From an uncultured Eudoraea sp. (GTDB taxonomy: Bacteria > Bacteroidota > Bacteroidia > Flavobacteriales > Flavobacteriaceae), in NCBI RefSeq assembly GCF_947260015.1, contig NZ_CAMYOM010000021.1, positions 1 to 56,480 of the forward strand: DNA of 56,480 nucleotides. The letters run 5' to 3'. The position numbers were made by a program, and so were the translations under genes. A model generated the notes under the pieces. That model was not told the DNA's origin. It saw nothing but the letters and a program-made list of their open reading frames with translations, and did no database searches. How positions within the stretch are numbered: position 1 is the first letter of the stretch; each line of letters opens with the position of its first letter. Shown here one piece after another: positions 32,702 through 43,166 of this stretch.

Positions 32702-34487
32702 ACATTCTTACAGGCACTTGTATGCCAAGTAGCTGAAAAGCAGATTTAATTACCTCTCCTACTTTCTTTGCAAGCTGTACCCTAAATATCCTTATCTCTT
32801 CTTTCGATTCACCCAATATAGAGACCTGCTGATAAAATGAGTTGAATTCCTTAACAAGATCATAAGTATAGTTGGCAATTAAGGCCGGACTGTAGTTTTC
32901 AGCGGCAAGTTTCACAGTTTCAGGGTAGATTTCCAACAGCTTTATTAATTCCTTCTCTTTTGGGTGCAGTTCAATACTCTGCCCCAGTTGATTTAAAAGT
33001 TCACTGGTACTCAAGTTTGCTTTCCGAAGAATAGATTGAATCCTGGCATATGTATATTGAATAAAGGGTCCCGTATTTCCTTGAAAATCAACCGATTCCT
33101 CAGGATTAAATAAAATTCGTTTTTTAGGGTCAACCTTTAATATATAGTACTTTAATGCTCCCAGGCCAATGATACGATATAGTTTTTGTTTTTCTTCTTC
33201 AGAGTAATCATCCAGTTTTCCCAATTCCTGGGAGATTTGGGCAGCAGTGTTGGTCATTTCGTCAATCAGATCATCCGCATCTACCACGGTTCCTTCCCTG
33301 CTTTTCATTTTCCCCTCCGGCAAGTCGACCATCCCATAGCTTAAATGGTATAAATGTTGTGCCCAGGAATAACCCAGTTTCTTTAGGATCAGGAACAATA
33401 CCTTAAAATGATAATCTTGTTCATTACCAACAGTATATACCATTCCCCCAATATCCGGAAAATCTTTTACACGCTGAATAGCGGTACCAATATCCTGTGT
33501 CATATACACTGCAGTGCCGTCTGCCCTGAGAACAATTTTCTCATCCAGTCCCTCATCGGTGAGGTCTATCCAGACACTCCCGTCTTCCTTTCGGTAAAAT
33601 ATTCCCTTTTCTATCCCATCGGCAATCATATCTTTACCCAACAAATAAGTCTCACTTTCGTAATAGAGTTTATCAAAATCAACGCCCAAATTGGCATAGG
33701 TCTCATTAAATCCGCTATAAACCCAACTATTCATTTTTTTCCAAAGGTTTATAACTTTTGCATCACCTGCTTCCCATTTCAGTAACATTTCCTGCGCTTC
33801 CAGTAATATCGGTGCTTGTTTTTCTGCCTGAATTTTATCCATTCCAGCCGAAATGAGCCCTGCCACTTCCTCCTTATAGACCTGGTCAAATTTTACGTAA
33901 TACAAACCCGCCAATTTGTCGCCCTTTAATCCGGTGCTCTCCGGAGTTTCTCCATTCCCAAACATTTGCCAGGCCAACATACTTTTACAGATATGAATAC
34001 CTCTGTCATTTATGATCTGTGTTTTATATACCCTATTCCCACTAGCCTTTAGAATTTCTGCCACAGAATAACCGAGTAAATTATTCCGGATATGACCAAG
34101 ATGCAAGGGTTTATTGGTATTGGGTGAGGAATATTCAACTAAGAAGGCATTATTATCTTGCTCTGGCTTACGCCCATAACTTTCATCTTCTTTTATGGAA
34201 TCAAAGAAATTCTTATAGTAATTATCCGTAATTACTAAATTCAAAAATCCTTTTATTACGTTAAATCCCTTAACCTCATTTAGCTCCTTCTCCAGAAAGG
34301 TGCCTATTTGAGTTCCAATTTGCACGGGATTACCCTTTATATAGCGAAGCATGGGAAAAACAACTACAGTGATATCTCCCTCAAAATCTTTTCTGGTAGG
34401 TTGAAATTCAACCGAGGGTATTGTTATATTATATAGCGAAGCTACTGCCTCTATCACTTTTGTCTGAATAACCTCCTGAATATTCAT
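32700..34487 (-). CDS. argS: Arginyl-tRNA synthetase
   Basis: The protein has 595 residues, class I synthetase. The HIGH motif is HLGHIRN in SSPNTNKPLHLGHIRNN, the KMSK-equivalent is KMKSREG, and the C-terminal anticodon-binding domain ends LLGIQVPVRM. An Add1-type N-terminal domain covers about 1-90. A perfect -7 box, TAGTTTTG, is on the minus strand at 34517-34510, 23 bases before the ATG. Confidence 0.97.
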   Translation of the reverse strand: MNIQEVIQTKVIEAVASLYNITIPSVEFQPTRKDFEGDITVVVFPMLRYIKGNPVQIGTQIGTFLEKELNEVKGFNVIKGFLNLVITDNYYKNFFDSIKEDESYGRKPEQDNNAFLVEYSSPNTNKPLHLGHIRNNLLGYSVAEILKASGNRVYKTQIINDRGIHICKSMLAWQMFGNGETPESTGLKGDKLAGLYYVKFDQVYKEEVAGLISAGMDKIQAEKQAPILLEAQEMLLKWEAGDAKVINLWKKMNSWVYSGFNETYANLGVDFDKLYYESETYLLGKDMIADGIEKGIFYRKEDGSVWIDLTDEGLDEKIVLRADGTAVYMTQDIGTAIQRVKDFPDIGGMVYTVGNEQDYHFKVLFLILKKLGYSWAQHLYHLSYGMVDLPEGKMKSREGTVVDADDLIDEMTNTAAQISQELGKLDDYSEEEKQKLYRIIGLGALKYYILKVDPKKRILFNPEESVDFQGNTGPFIQYTYARIQSILRKANLSTSELLNQLGQSIELHPKEKELIKLLEIYPETVKLAAENYSPALIANYTYDLVKEFNSFYQQVSILGESKEEIRIFRVQLAKKVGEVIKSAFQLLGIQVPVRM

Positions 34488-34649
34488 AAAATTTCCCCAA
34501 TTAAGGCTGCAAAACTAATGAATTTTTAGACTTTTATAGCTCATAGTCTTTGGTGTTTACAAAAATATGGTGTTTTAGACAACTATATTGAAAATTCCCA
34601 AATACTAGAAATAATACCATTATAAAAAATATAGAATAAAATAAAAACC

Positions 34650-35075
34650 ATGCTCGTAAATGTATCCTATAATAACCGCGATCTTACAATGAAAATTGAT
34701 AACGAAGTAGGTAAACCTTTTATGTTAAAAGAACGTTGGGCGATGAATGGCATAGGATCTCCTAAACTATTTATAACTGAAACCAGCATTGAAATTGGAA
34801 ATCTACTGCTTTTAGACAATAATCTGAATAGTTGTAATGTGGAAATGCGTCCAAAAGGGATAATTGTGCGCTTCCGATCCCTTCTAGAAACCTATGCGCT
34901 GGTTATTCCGTATTACAAGCTAACTATCTATAAAGGTGATTTAGCTATTTATTCAATCTTTCGGGACCATTACTTTATAAAAGTGAAATCGGATACCAAA
35001 GCCATTCAGAAATTCTTTAAAAAAATACTGGATTTTAAAACGGACAATTTACCAACCTCTATTGAAGATTTATAA
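34650..35075 (+). CDS. Hypothetical cytoplasmic protein
   Basis: The protein has 141 residues. No domain is recognised. It is beta-rich (LVNVSYNNRDLTMKI, GIIVRFRSLLETYALVI, HYFIKVKSD) and lacks a signal peptide or membrane span. It ends three bases before the SDR/DUF2867 gene, so the two are surely co-transcribed and may work together. It may be a PH-like or PilZ-like beta-barrel, but this is only a guess. Confidence 0.6.
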   Translation: MLVNVSYNNRDLTMKIDNEVGKPFMLKERWAMNGIGSPKLFITETSIEIGNLLLLDNNLNSCNVEMRPKGIIVRFRSLLETYALVIPYYKLTIYKGDLAIYSIFRDHYFIKVKSDTKAIQKFFKKILDFKTDNLPTSIEDL

Positions 35076-35078
35076 CCG

Positions 35079-36503
35079 ATGAAAATACTAATAACCGGAG
35101 CTAACGGATATATTGGAATGCGTTTATTGCCCCTACTCCTAGATGAGGGCCATGAAATAATATGTGCCGTCCGCAACAAAGAACGACTTTCGATAGACCC
35201 TGAGACACGCTCTAAGATTACAATTATTGAGATCGATTTTTTAGAAGCTGTTGAGGAAGGAAAAATACCTATTGATATTGAAGCTGCTTATTTTCTAATT
35301 CATTCCATGAGCACATCTACTCGTGATTTTGATGAAATGGAAGCCAGGACAGCCTATAATTTTAATAGCTATATAAATAAAACCAAGGTAGAACATGTAA
35401 TCTACCTAAGTGGAATCGTAAATGATGAAAATCTGTCGAAGCATCTATGGTCAAGAAAAAATGTTGAGGAGATATTATCTAATGGCGAATTTAACCTTAC
35501 GGTACTCAGAGCAGGGATCATTGTAGGATCTGGAAGCTCGTCTTTTGAAATAATTCGTGACCTCTGCGAAAAGTTGCCGGTTATGATTACACCAAAATGG
35601 GTCCTCACAAAAACCCAGCCTATCGCCATTAGGGATGTCATGCATTTTCTGACGGGTGTCCTGGGTAACAGAAAAACATATAATCAATCTTTTGATATTG
35701 CCGGACCGGATGTCCTTACCTATAAGCAAATGCTGCAGCGTTACGCCAGGATAAGGGGCTTCAAAAACTGGATTATTACTGTTCCTATAATGACTCCTAA
35801 GTTATCTTCTTACTGGCTTTATTTTGTTACTTCTACTTCCTATAAATTGGCTTTAAACCTTGTTGACAGTATGAAAATTGAAGTAGTGGCGAGGGACAAC
35901 AAACTCGAACAATTATTGGGGATAAAAACACATACCTATGAGGAGGCCATAGATATGGCGTTTATAAAAATTGAACAAAACCTGGTTGTAAGTAGCTGGA
36001 AGGATAGTATGATTAGCGGTCGATTGAATAAAAACCTGGGAAAGTTTATCCAGGTGCCTAAATACGGTGTACTTAAAGACGAGAAAAAACTAAAAGTACA
36101 GGATAAGGAAAGGGTTTTAAAGAATATCTGGAAGATTGGCGGAGATAATGGCTGGTACTATGGCAATTGGTTATGGAGGTTCAGAGGGTTTATTGATAAA
36201 CTTACAGGTGGTGTTGGACTAAGGCGCGGGCGTACACATCCTGATAAAATCTTCCCCGGAGATTCCCTGGACTTTTGGCGAGTTCTATTGGCCGATAAAA
36301 AAAATAAACGTCTTCTGCTATTTGCGGAAATGCGTTTGCCCGGGGAAGCCTGGTTAGAATTTAGAATTGATGAAGACAGTGTGTTACATCAGACGGCTAC
36401 CTTCAGGCCAAGAGGGTTAAAAGGCAGGCTATATTGGTATAGCGTACTTCCCTTTCATTATTTCATTTTTGGGGGTATGATAAGAAATCTGGCAAAAGCA
36501 TAA
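35079..36503 (+). CDS. SDR-family oxidoreductase with C-terminal DUF2867 domain
   Basis: The protein has 474 residues. The N-terminal NAD(P)-binding Rossmann fold opens ILITGANGYIGMRLLPLL (GxxGxxG) and continues to about residue 300, similar to YbjT-type NmrA-like proteins. The C-terminal DUF2867 domain (about 330-474) contains WWY-type aromatic motifs (IGGDNGWYYGNWLW, FRPRGLKGRLYWYSVLPFH). The reaction is unknown. The pairing with the small upstream protein is tight (three bases). Confidence 0.85.
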   Translation: MKILITGANGYIGMRLLPLLLDEGHEIICAVRNKERLSIDPETRSKITIIEIDFLEAVEEGKIPIDIEAAYFLIHSMSTSTRDFDEMEARTAYNFNSYINKTKVEHVIYLSGIVNDENLSKHLWSRKNVEEILSNGEFNLTVLRAGIIVGSGSSSFEIIRDLCEKLPVMITPKWVLTKTQPIAIRDVMHFLTGVLGNRKTYNQSFDIAGPDVLTYKQMLQRYARIRGFKNWIITVPIMTPKLSSYWLYFVTSTSYKLALNLVDSMKIEVVARDNKLEQLLGIKTHTYEEAIDMAFIKIEQNLVVSSWKDSMISGRLNKNLGKFIQVPKYGVLKDEKKLKVQDKERVLKNIWKIGGDNGWYYGNWLWRFRGFIDKLTGGVGLRRGRTHPDKIFPGDSLDFWRVLLADKKNKRLLLFAEMRLPGEAWLEFRIDEDSVLHQTATFRPRGLKGRLYWYSVLPFHYFIFGGMIRNLAKA

Positions 36504-36564
36504 TTATTTTATAAACATTAGTAACGTTTTATATGGTTACATCGTCTTGATAATATATTAATTA

Positions 36565-38070
36565 ATGAGAGGACTTATGAGCAAACCCATTTCTAATATT
36601 TTTATTTACATATTTCTACTTGCTTCTATATCTGTACATTGCCAATCTATTTCCTCCAGGGTAGTAGACACCAAAACAAACGAAGGTATTCCCTATGCAA
36701 CGGTTCAATTTAGCGAGCATCGTGGTATTATTACTAATGAGGAAGGCAGATTTAGTGTAAATTTAAAATCCAGGTCCGAACAACAAGATTCCATCTATAT
36801 TTCCAGTATGGGATATAAAAAAACAGCTATCCATTTTAAGGCTATTTTGGATAGTGTTATATACATAGAACCAAAGGCTATAGAACTAAATGAAGTATAT
36901 CTATTTAACAATAATCTCAGTATTGATGAAATCATTGAAAAAGTAAAAGAAAATTTACCGACAAATTATAATAAAGAGCCCATAAAACAGCGTTTGTTCT
37001 TTAGGCAATCCAGCCTCAATACCATGACTAAAATGGATATTGAATTTGAAAAATCTACCATAGAAGAGCTAAATAAAAAATTTCTGGATAGTGTGGTCTC
37101 CATTTTACCAAGAAATGCATCCTACTATACAGAAAGTTTGTGCGATTTTTACAGAAAACCAGACGAGCATCGCCTATACATAGAAAAGGCGGCTGAATTA
37201 TACGATAAAAACAATAAAGGTTCTATGGAGGCTCTTTCGGCCAAATTAGAGCGCATTTTTAAAGAAAATGTAAAACCTGATTCCTATTTAAAAATTAAGT
37301 CGGGCTGGTTTGGTCAAAAAGTGGAGCTAGATTCCTTATTTGATGCCTCAGACGAGACGGATGAGTTAGAAGATAAACTCAAAGACGATGGTAATAAACA
37401 TTTTCTGTCATCCAAAAAAGATCAGCTGCACGATCTTTATTCTGAACTCTTCTATAATGATGACACCAAACTAAATTTTATTAACAAATCTAACCGCTAT
37501 GAATTTAGATTAAAAGGATTTACTGCCCTGGAAGACGAAGGCGTATATGTTATTGAATTTGACCCAAAAAGGTCAGAAGATTTTAGAGGAACAATCTATG
37601 TAAATATAGAAGATTTTGCCATAATGCGAATAGACTATGAGAACGTAAATTCATTGAAAAGAATAAAATTATTGGGGTTCTCCTATGAGGAAATCACCTA
37701 TAAAGGAACTACAATTTTCAGTAAGGGAAGTAATAATAAGTATGATTTACGATTTATTGATAAGGTATTCGGTCGTAAAATGGGTATAAGAAGACCTTTG
37801 AGCGTAATAGAGAAAAACAAGCATGTAAAGGGAAGAAGGAAGCAAAATGAATTATCTATGGAGCTGGATATTATTAACTTCAATACAGAGAAATACGAAT
37901 TGGTTGTCTTTGATTCCAAGCTAATAAGCACCGGTGAATTTTCAAATTCGGTTGAAAATGAAACTGTTAAAGCCACTTACCTTTCCAGTTACAATCCTGA
38001 ATTCTGGGAAGGATATGATATTATGGAACCCAATAGGGCTATTCGTGAATTTACCGTATCTGCTAAATAA
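36565..38070 (+). CDS. Exported protein with carboxypeptidase-regulatory-like domain
   Basis: The protein has 501 residues. The signal peptide (IFIYIFLLASISVHC) is followed by a carboxypeptidase-D-regulatory-like beta domain (about 28-110, GIPYATVQFSEHRGIITNEE then GRFSV). A large unassigned region with many charged residues follows (about 125-501). The later part (YVIEFDPKR, GTIYVNIEDFAIMRIDY) resembles DUF5686/outer-membrane-associated proteins of Bacteroidota. No plug or barrel is present, so it is not a receptor. Function is unknown. An ATG 12 bases downstream of the first is an alternative start. Confidence 0.65.
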   Translation: MRGLMSKPISNIFIYIFLLASISVHCQSISSRVVDTKTNEGIPYATVQFSEHRGIITNEEGRFSVNLKSRSEQQDSIYISSMGYKKTAIHFKAILDSVIYIEPKAIELNEVYLFNNNLSIDEIIEKVKENLPTNYNKEPIKQRLFFRQSSLNTMTKMDIEFEKSTIEELNKKFLDSVVSILPRNASYYTESLCDFYRKPDEHRLYIEKAAELYDKNNKGSMEALSAKLERIFKENVKPDSYLKIKSGWFGQKVELDSLFDASDETDELEDKLKDDGNKHFLSSKKDQLHDLYSELFYNDDTKLNFINKSNRYEFRLKGFTALEDEGVYVIEFDPKRSEDFRGTIYVNIEDFAIMRIDYENVNSLKRIKLLGFSYEEITYKGTTIFSKGSNNKYDLRFIDKVFGRKMGIRRPLSVIEKNKHVKGRRKQNELSMELDIINFNTEKYELVVFDSKLISTGEFSNSVENETVKATYLSSYNPEFWEGYDIMEPNRAIREFTVSAK

Positions 38071-38098
38071 GAGTTCGTTTGGTGAAAGTATTTTAAAA

Positions 38099-39031
38099 CT
38101 ATTGTCTGGGTAAAAACACTTCCGCCATCATACAACGGGCACTCCCGCCGCCGCAAGTCTCAATGGTATCTAAAGTGCTATGCACAATAGGGTTGTACTT
38201 TTCCAAAATACTAATCTGATCCGGCCTTAGGCTGTTATATGCCGAGGTACTCATAATCAGATAACGTTTATCTGAGGCTCCTGCTACCTGTAGCATATTT
38301 CCTGCGAAGTGATGCATTTGTTCCTCAGTGATTTCAATGATCTCTTTCCCGTCCTGTTTCAGATGATTTAAAACGTTTTTCCTTTCTTTCTTATCATCTA
38401 TAGCGTCTAAACAAATTACGGCATAGGTCTCGCCCATGCAGATCATAACATTGGTATGATATATAGGCAATCGTTCTCCATTCACAGATTGATATGCAGT
38501 AAAGATTACCGGAGTACATTCAAAGTCTTCACAAAATTCAATTACCAGTTCTTCATGTGCGCGGTCAGAAAGCGCACAATACACTTTTTGATTTACACGG
38601 TCCATTAAAATACTTCCTGTTCCCTCCAGAAAAAGTCCTTCTTTTTCAGCAGAAGTATAGTCTATTATATTCTCTATCAGAAAACCATTGGCTTCAAGGA
38701 TATCAAGAATATCCTCTCTTCGCTCCTCTCTGCGATTTTCGGCAAACATAGGATAAATGACTACCGTACCATCAGAATGAAAAGAGATCCAGTTGTTTGG
38801 AAAAATTGAATCTGGTGTATCGGGAACAGGCTTGTCCTCAATCACTATGACCTCTATTCCTTTATTCCTTAATACATCAACAAATGCATCAAACTCCTGC
38901 TGTGCCTTCAGGTTAATTGTATTGTTTTGGAGGTCGATGTCTTCCATAAAATAGTTATTCACTGCGGTCTGTTCGTTCATTCGAAATTGTACCGGGCGAA
39001 TCATCAAAATGGTGTTGGTAATCTGCTTCAT
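38099..39031 (-). CDS. ctlX: Citrulline utilization hydrolase CtlX-like protein (pentein fold)
   Basis: The protein has 310 residues. It belongs to the arginine-deiminase-related pentein superfamily. A likely catalytic Cys is in CGGGSARCMMAE, with a conserved His in IYHTNVMICMGE and acidic residues in DSIFPNNW and FLEGTGS. The family name implies hydrolysis of citrulline or a related guanidino/ureido compound; the exact substrate is inferred. It follows the DDAH-like gene with a 231-base gap that holds an inverted repeat, so it may have its own promoter. Confidence 0.8.
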   Translation of the reverse strand: MKQITNTILMIRPVQFRMNEQTAVNNYFMEDIDLQNNTINLKAQQEFDAFVDVLRNKGIEVIVIEDKPVPDTPDSIFPNNWISFHSDGTVVIYPMFAENRREERREDILDILEANGFLIENIIDYTSAEKEGLFLEGTGSILMDRVNQKVYCALSDRAHEELVIEFCEDFECTPVIFTAYQSVNGERLPIYHTNVMICMGETYAVICLDAIDDKKERKNVLNHLKQDGKEIIEITEEQMHHFAGNMLQVAGASDKRYLIMSTSAYNSLRPDQISILEKYNPIVHSTLDTIETCGGGSARCMMAEVFLPRQ

Positions 39032-39096
39032 TAGTTGCTTAAAAATTCAGGATAAATGTAACCATTTCCCCAATCATTTTACTGCAAATTTTAACC

Positions 39097-39116
39097 TATA
39101 GTATAACAGTACTATA
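39097..39116. repeat. Inverted repeat upstream of ctlX
   Basis: TATAGTA (39097-39103) and TACTATA (39110-39116) form a perfect 7-base inverted repeat around a 6-base centre, about 70 bases before the ctlX start. It could be an operator. A second small repeat, ATGGGT/ACCCAT, lies around 39195-39215. The rest of the 231-base gap shows no gene. Confidence 0.35.
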
Positions 39117-39262
39117 TGGCAATAGATATTTATCATTAATCAAATTCTTAAACAGAAGTGTCAAAAATTACAAAGTGGAGTAAGTAAATTTTAATGGGTA
39201 ACTACAACCCATCAATCCTGGTAAGCTAATTTCAAATTAAAAGAATCAGACAAAGAAAAGTG

Positions 39263-40177
39263 TTAGTCCCGGACTAAAGGCATTGTACTGCATCTTAATA
39301 ATCCGCCCTGCTTTGAGACCTCAGCATATGGTATTTCCTCCACAGTAAAACCCTGATCTCTAAGCCAATTATTCAGCCTTGTAAAATTTCTCTCGGAGAC
39401 AATAACATCAGGACTTATGGAAAACACATTACTAAACATATGATACATTTCATCACCGGTGATTTCAAAGAGATTTTCCTTGCCAAAATGCGAAACCAGC
39501 CATTCGTATTCTTCTTCAATCAGGAAGCCATTTTTATGAATGATGGCCTTATCATGACCAATGGGCTGAAAACAACAATCGAGATGAAGGGCATTTTCCT
39601 TAGGATTTACAATACACTTGCGGAGTTCAAATGATTTTACTTTCTTATGTGGAAACATCTTCTTGATGTATTCCACACCTTCCCAATTGGTTCTTGCAGT
39701 AATATAATCAGGGTAATCATGCCCGGTATAAGTGCCAATAAAAATGTAATCTTTCCATGGCATTACATCGCCCCCTTCTATATGGACTTCTTCTGGTGGA
39801 TATAAGATGTTTTCGATGGCAATAAATTCAAGAACATGAAGAATGGCCTGAAATTCCTCCTCCCGGTGTGGAAGTATATTGGCTTTGATGAGTTTATTCT
39901 CTATAACAAATGCAATATCCCTTGAAAAAATCTGGTTACAATCAGCTATTATCTCAGGCCTGTAAACTTCTACACCATATTTCATGAATACAGCGGCAAA
40001 TGCCTCCATTTCCTCAATCATATCTTTTTCATGGGGATATGTACCTGCGAGGATATGTTCCAGAGATTTAGGATCATAAGCGTCTTCCGGCTTTGGAATA
40101 GAGCCATTACTTTGGGCTGTTCCCAATAAAACAGATCTTAGACGGGATGTCTCATCATAGACGTTTAATTTCAGCAT
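39263..40177 (-). CDS. Dimethylarginine dimethylaminohydrolase / arginine deiminase-like pentein
   Basis: The protein has 304 residues. Pentein catalytic features are EGGDVMPWKD (acidic), LHLDCCFQP (His-x-Asp) and GGLLRCSTMPL, where the Cys is the nucleophile near the C-terminus. The reaction would be hydrolysis of a guanidino group to a ureido group. Substrate candidates are arginine, methylated arginine or another amidino compound. It begins 19 bases after gltA and precedes ctlX, so two pentein enzymes stand in a row and may form a two-step route. Confidence 0.8.
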   Translation of the reverse strand: MLKLNVYDETSRLRSVLLGTAQSNGSIPKPEDAYDPKSLEHILAGTYPHEKDMIEEMEAFAAVFMKYGVEVYRPEIIADCNQIFSRDIAFVIENKLIKANILPHREEEFQAILHVLEFIAIENILYPPEEVHIEGGDVMPWKDYIFIGTYTGHDYPDYITARTNWEGVEYIKKMFPHKKVKSFELRKCIVNPKENALHLDCCFQPIGHDKAIIHKNGFLIEEEYEWLVSHFGKENLFEITGDEMYHMFSNVFSISPDVIVSERNFTRLNNWLRDQGFTVEEIPYAEVSKQGGLLRCSTMPLVRD

Positions 40178-40196
40178 TAGAGTTGTCTATGTAAGG

Positions 40197-41480
40197 CTAT
40201 CGTTTGTTAAGTGCCTTAAAAGGTCTTAAATTTTCTCCTATATAAACTTGCCGTGGTCTTCCAATTGGTTCTCCTCTTTGCCTCATTTCCTTCCATTGGG
40301 CTATCCATCCGGGAAGTCGGCCTAAGGCAAACATTACGGTGAACATATCTACAGGTATTCCTAAGGCCCTGTAGATTATACCAGAATAGAAATCTACGTT
40401 GGGATACAATTTGCGATCTACAAAGTACTGATCTTCCAAAGCCTCGTTCTCAAGACCTTTGGCAATATCCAATATTGGATCATCGATCCCAAGATCTCCC
40501 AAAACCTCATCCGCAGCTTTTTTAAGAATCTTGGCCCTTGGGTCGAAATTCTTATACACCCTGTGTCCAAATCCCATCAATCTGAATGGATCGCTTTTAT
40601 CTTTGGCCTTGGCCATATATTTCTTGGTATCACCTCCATCATTATCAATAGCTTCAAGCATTTCCAGTACGGCTTGATTAGCACCTCCATGTAAAGGGCC
40701 CCAAAGTGCAGAAATTCCAGCAGATAGGGAAGCAAATAATCCTGCGTGCGAAGAACCAACTATTCTGACCGTAGAGGTAGAACAATTCTGTTCATGATCT
40801 GCATGAAGAATTAATAGTTTATCCAAAGCTTCAATTACTATTTCATTCTTGTGATATTCATGATCAGGCCTTCTAAACATCATTTTATGAATATTTTCCA
40901 CGTAACCCAATGAACTACTTCCATATTCCAGTGGCAAACCTTTTTTCTTGCGCAAAGTCCAGGCGACCAAAACAGGAAATTTACCTAAAATCCGAACTAT
41001 TGCATGATACATATCCTCATCTGAAGACACGTTTACAGAACTCGGATTAAAGGCAATCAGAGCATTGGTCAATGACGATAAAACGCCCATGGGATGCGCA
41101 GATTTAGGAAATCCATTAAGGATTTTTTTCATTTCCTCATCTACATGGGCCTCAGCTTTTATATCCTTATCAAATTTTATTAATTGTTCTTCAGTTGGCA
41201 ATTCACCAAAAATTAGCAAGTAGGCAACTTCAAGAAAATCTGCTTTCTCTGCCAATTCTTCAATGGCATATCCACGGTACCTGAGAATACCTTTCTCACC
41301 GTCTAAAAAAGTAATAGCACTTTCACAGGAACCGGTATTCTTATAACCCGGATCCAGGGTTATTATACCACTAGATGATCGTAAGGTTTTAATATCAACG
41401 GCTAATTCATTTTCAGTGCCTTCAACAACAGGAAATTCATATTTTTCCCCATTAACGTGCAATGTAGCTTTTTCTGACAT
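40197..41480 (-). CDS. gltA: Citrate synthase
   Basis: The protein has 427 residues, GltA type with an N-terminal beta domain. Active-site features are the His in LILHADHEQNCSTST, the His in SALWGPLHGGANQAVL and MGFGHRVYKNFDPRA. It condenses oxaloacetate and acetyl-CoA. A candidate promoter (TTG-N20-TAAATTTA) lies 32 bases upstream, separate from the eno terminator. Confidence 0.97.
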   Translation of the reverse strand: MSEKATLHVNGEKYEFPVVEGTENELAVDIKTLRSSSGIITLDPGYKNTGSCESAITFLDGEKGILRYRGYAIEELAEKADFLEVAYLLIFGELPTEEQLIKFDKDIKAEAHVDEEMKKILNGFPKSAHPMGVLSSLTNALIAFNPSSVNVSSDEDMYHAIVRILGKFPVLVAWTLRKKKGLPLEYGSSSLGYVENIHKMMFRRPDHEYHKNEIVIEALDKLLILHADHEQNCSTSTVRIVGSSHAGLFASLSAGISALWGPLHGGANQAVLEMLEAIDNDGGDTKKYMAKAKDKSDPFRLMGFGHRVYKNFDPRAKILKKAADEVLGDLGIDDPILDIAKGLENEALEDQYFVDRKLYPNVDFYSGIIYRALGIPVDMFTVMFALGRLPGWIAQWKEMRQRGEPIGRPRQVYIGENLRPFKALNKR

Positions 41481-41511
41481 GTGCTTGATTTTGATTAATA
41501 GAACGGTAGTG

Positions 41512-41542
41512 TAAATTTAAGAAAAAGGAAGGACGTTAACAA
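41512..41542 (-). promoter_or_regulatory. Putative gltA promoter (TTG-N20-TAAATTTA)
   Basis: On the minus strand TTG (41542-41540) and TAAATTTA (41519-41512) are 20 bases apart; the box has seven of eight consensus bases. It lies about 32 bases before the gltA ATG. The rest of the 297-base gap up to eno holds only a terminator and a TCGAATTCGA palindrome (41680-41689). Confidence 0.45.
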
Positions 41543-41728
41543 TTACTGAGGCGAATAAGAAGTGTAAAAATTAAAGAATATAGTTGTTCTAAATAACAGC
41601 CACTTTAAAGTTCGAATGACCATTTTCATTTAGATTCAAATAGTACTCCCACACAGATTAATTCTTATTCAAATAATCTTCGAATTCGAGATTTATCATC
41701 CAGCTATTTTAATATATTCATTTCAACA

Positions 41729-41758
41729 AAAAAGCCCTTCTTAGAAAGAAAGGCTTTT
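41729..41758 (-). terminator. Terminator of eno
   Basis: AAAAGCC and GGCTTTT pair, extended by TTCTT/AAGAA after one mismatch, giving a hairpin 20 bases past the eno stop. A T-run follows on the minus strand (TTTTTTG). Confidence 0.75.
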
Positions 41759-41777
41759 ATAATTTTAAGGATTATCT

Positions 41778-43139
<1,362 letters not shown>

Positions 43140-43166
43140 TCATAAAGACCAGAATATAACAATTCC

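Noticed and set aside
39032-39262. Possible tRNA or small RNA gene in the 231-base gap
   Set aside because: No cloverleaf arms, T-loop sequence or terminator hairpin with T-run could be found.
41481-41777. Possible small RNA or gene in the 297-base gap between gltA and eno
   Set aside because: Only the eno terminator, the gltA promoter and a 10-base palindrome are present; ATTCAAATA occurs twice but this is not enough to call a repeat element.
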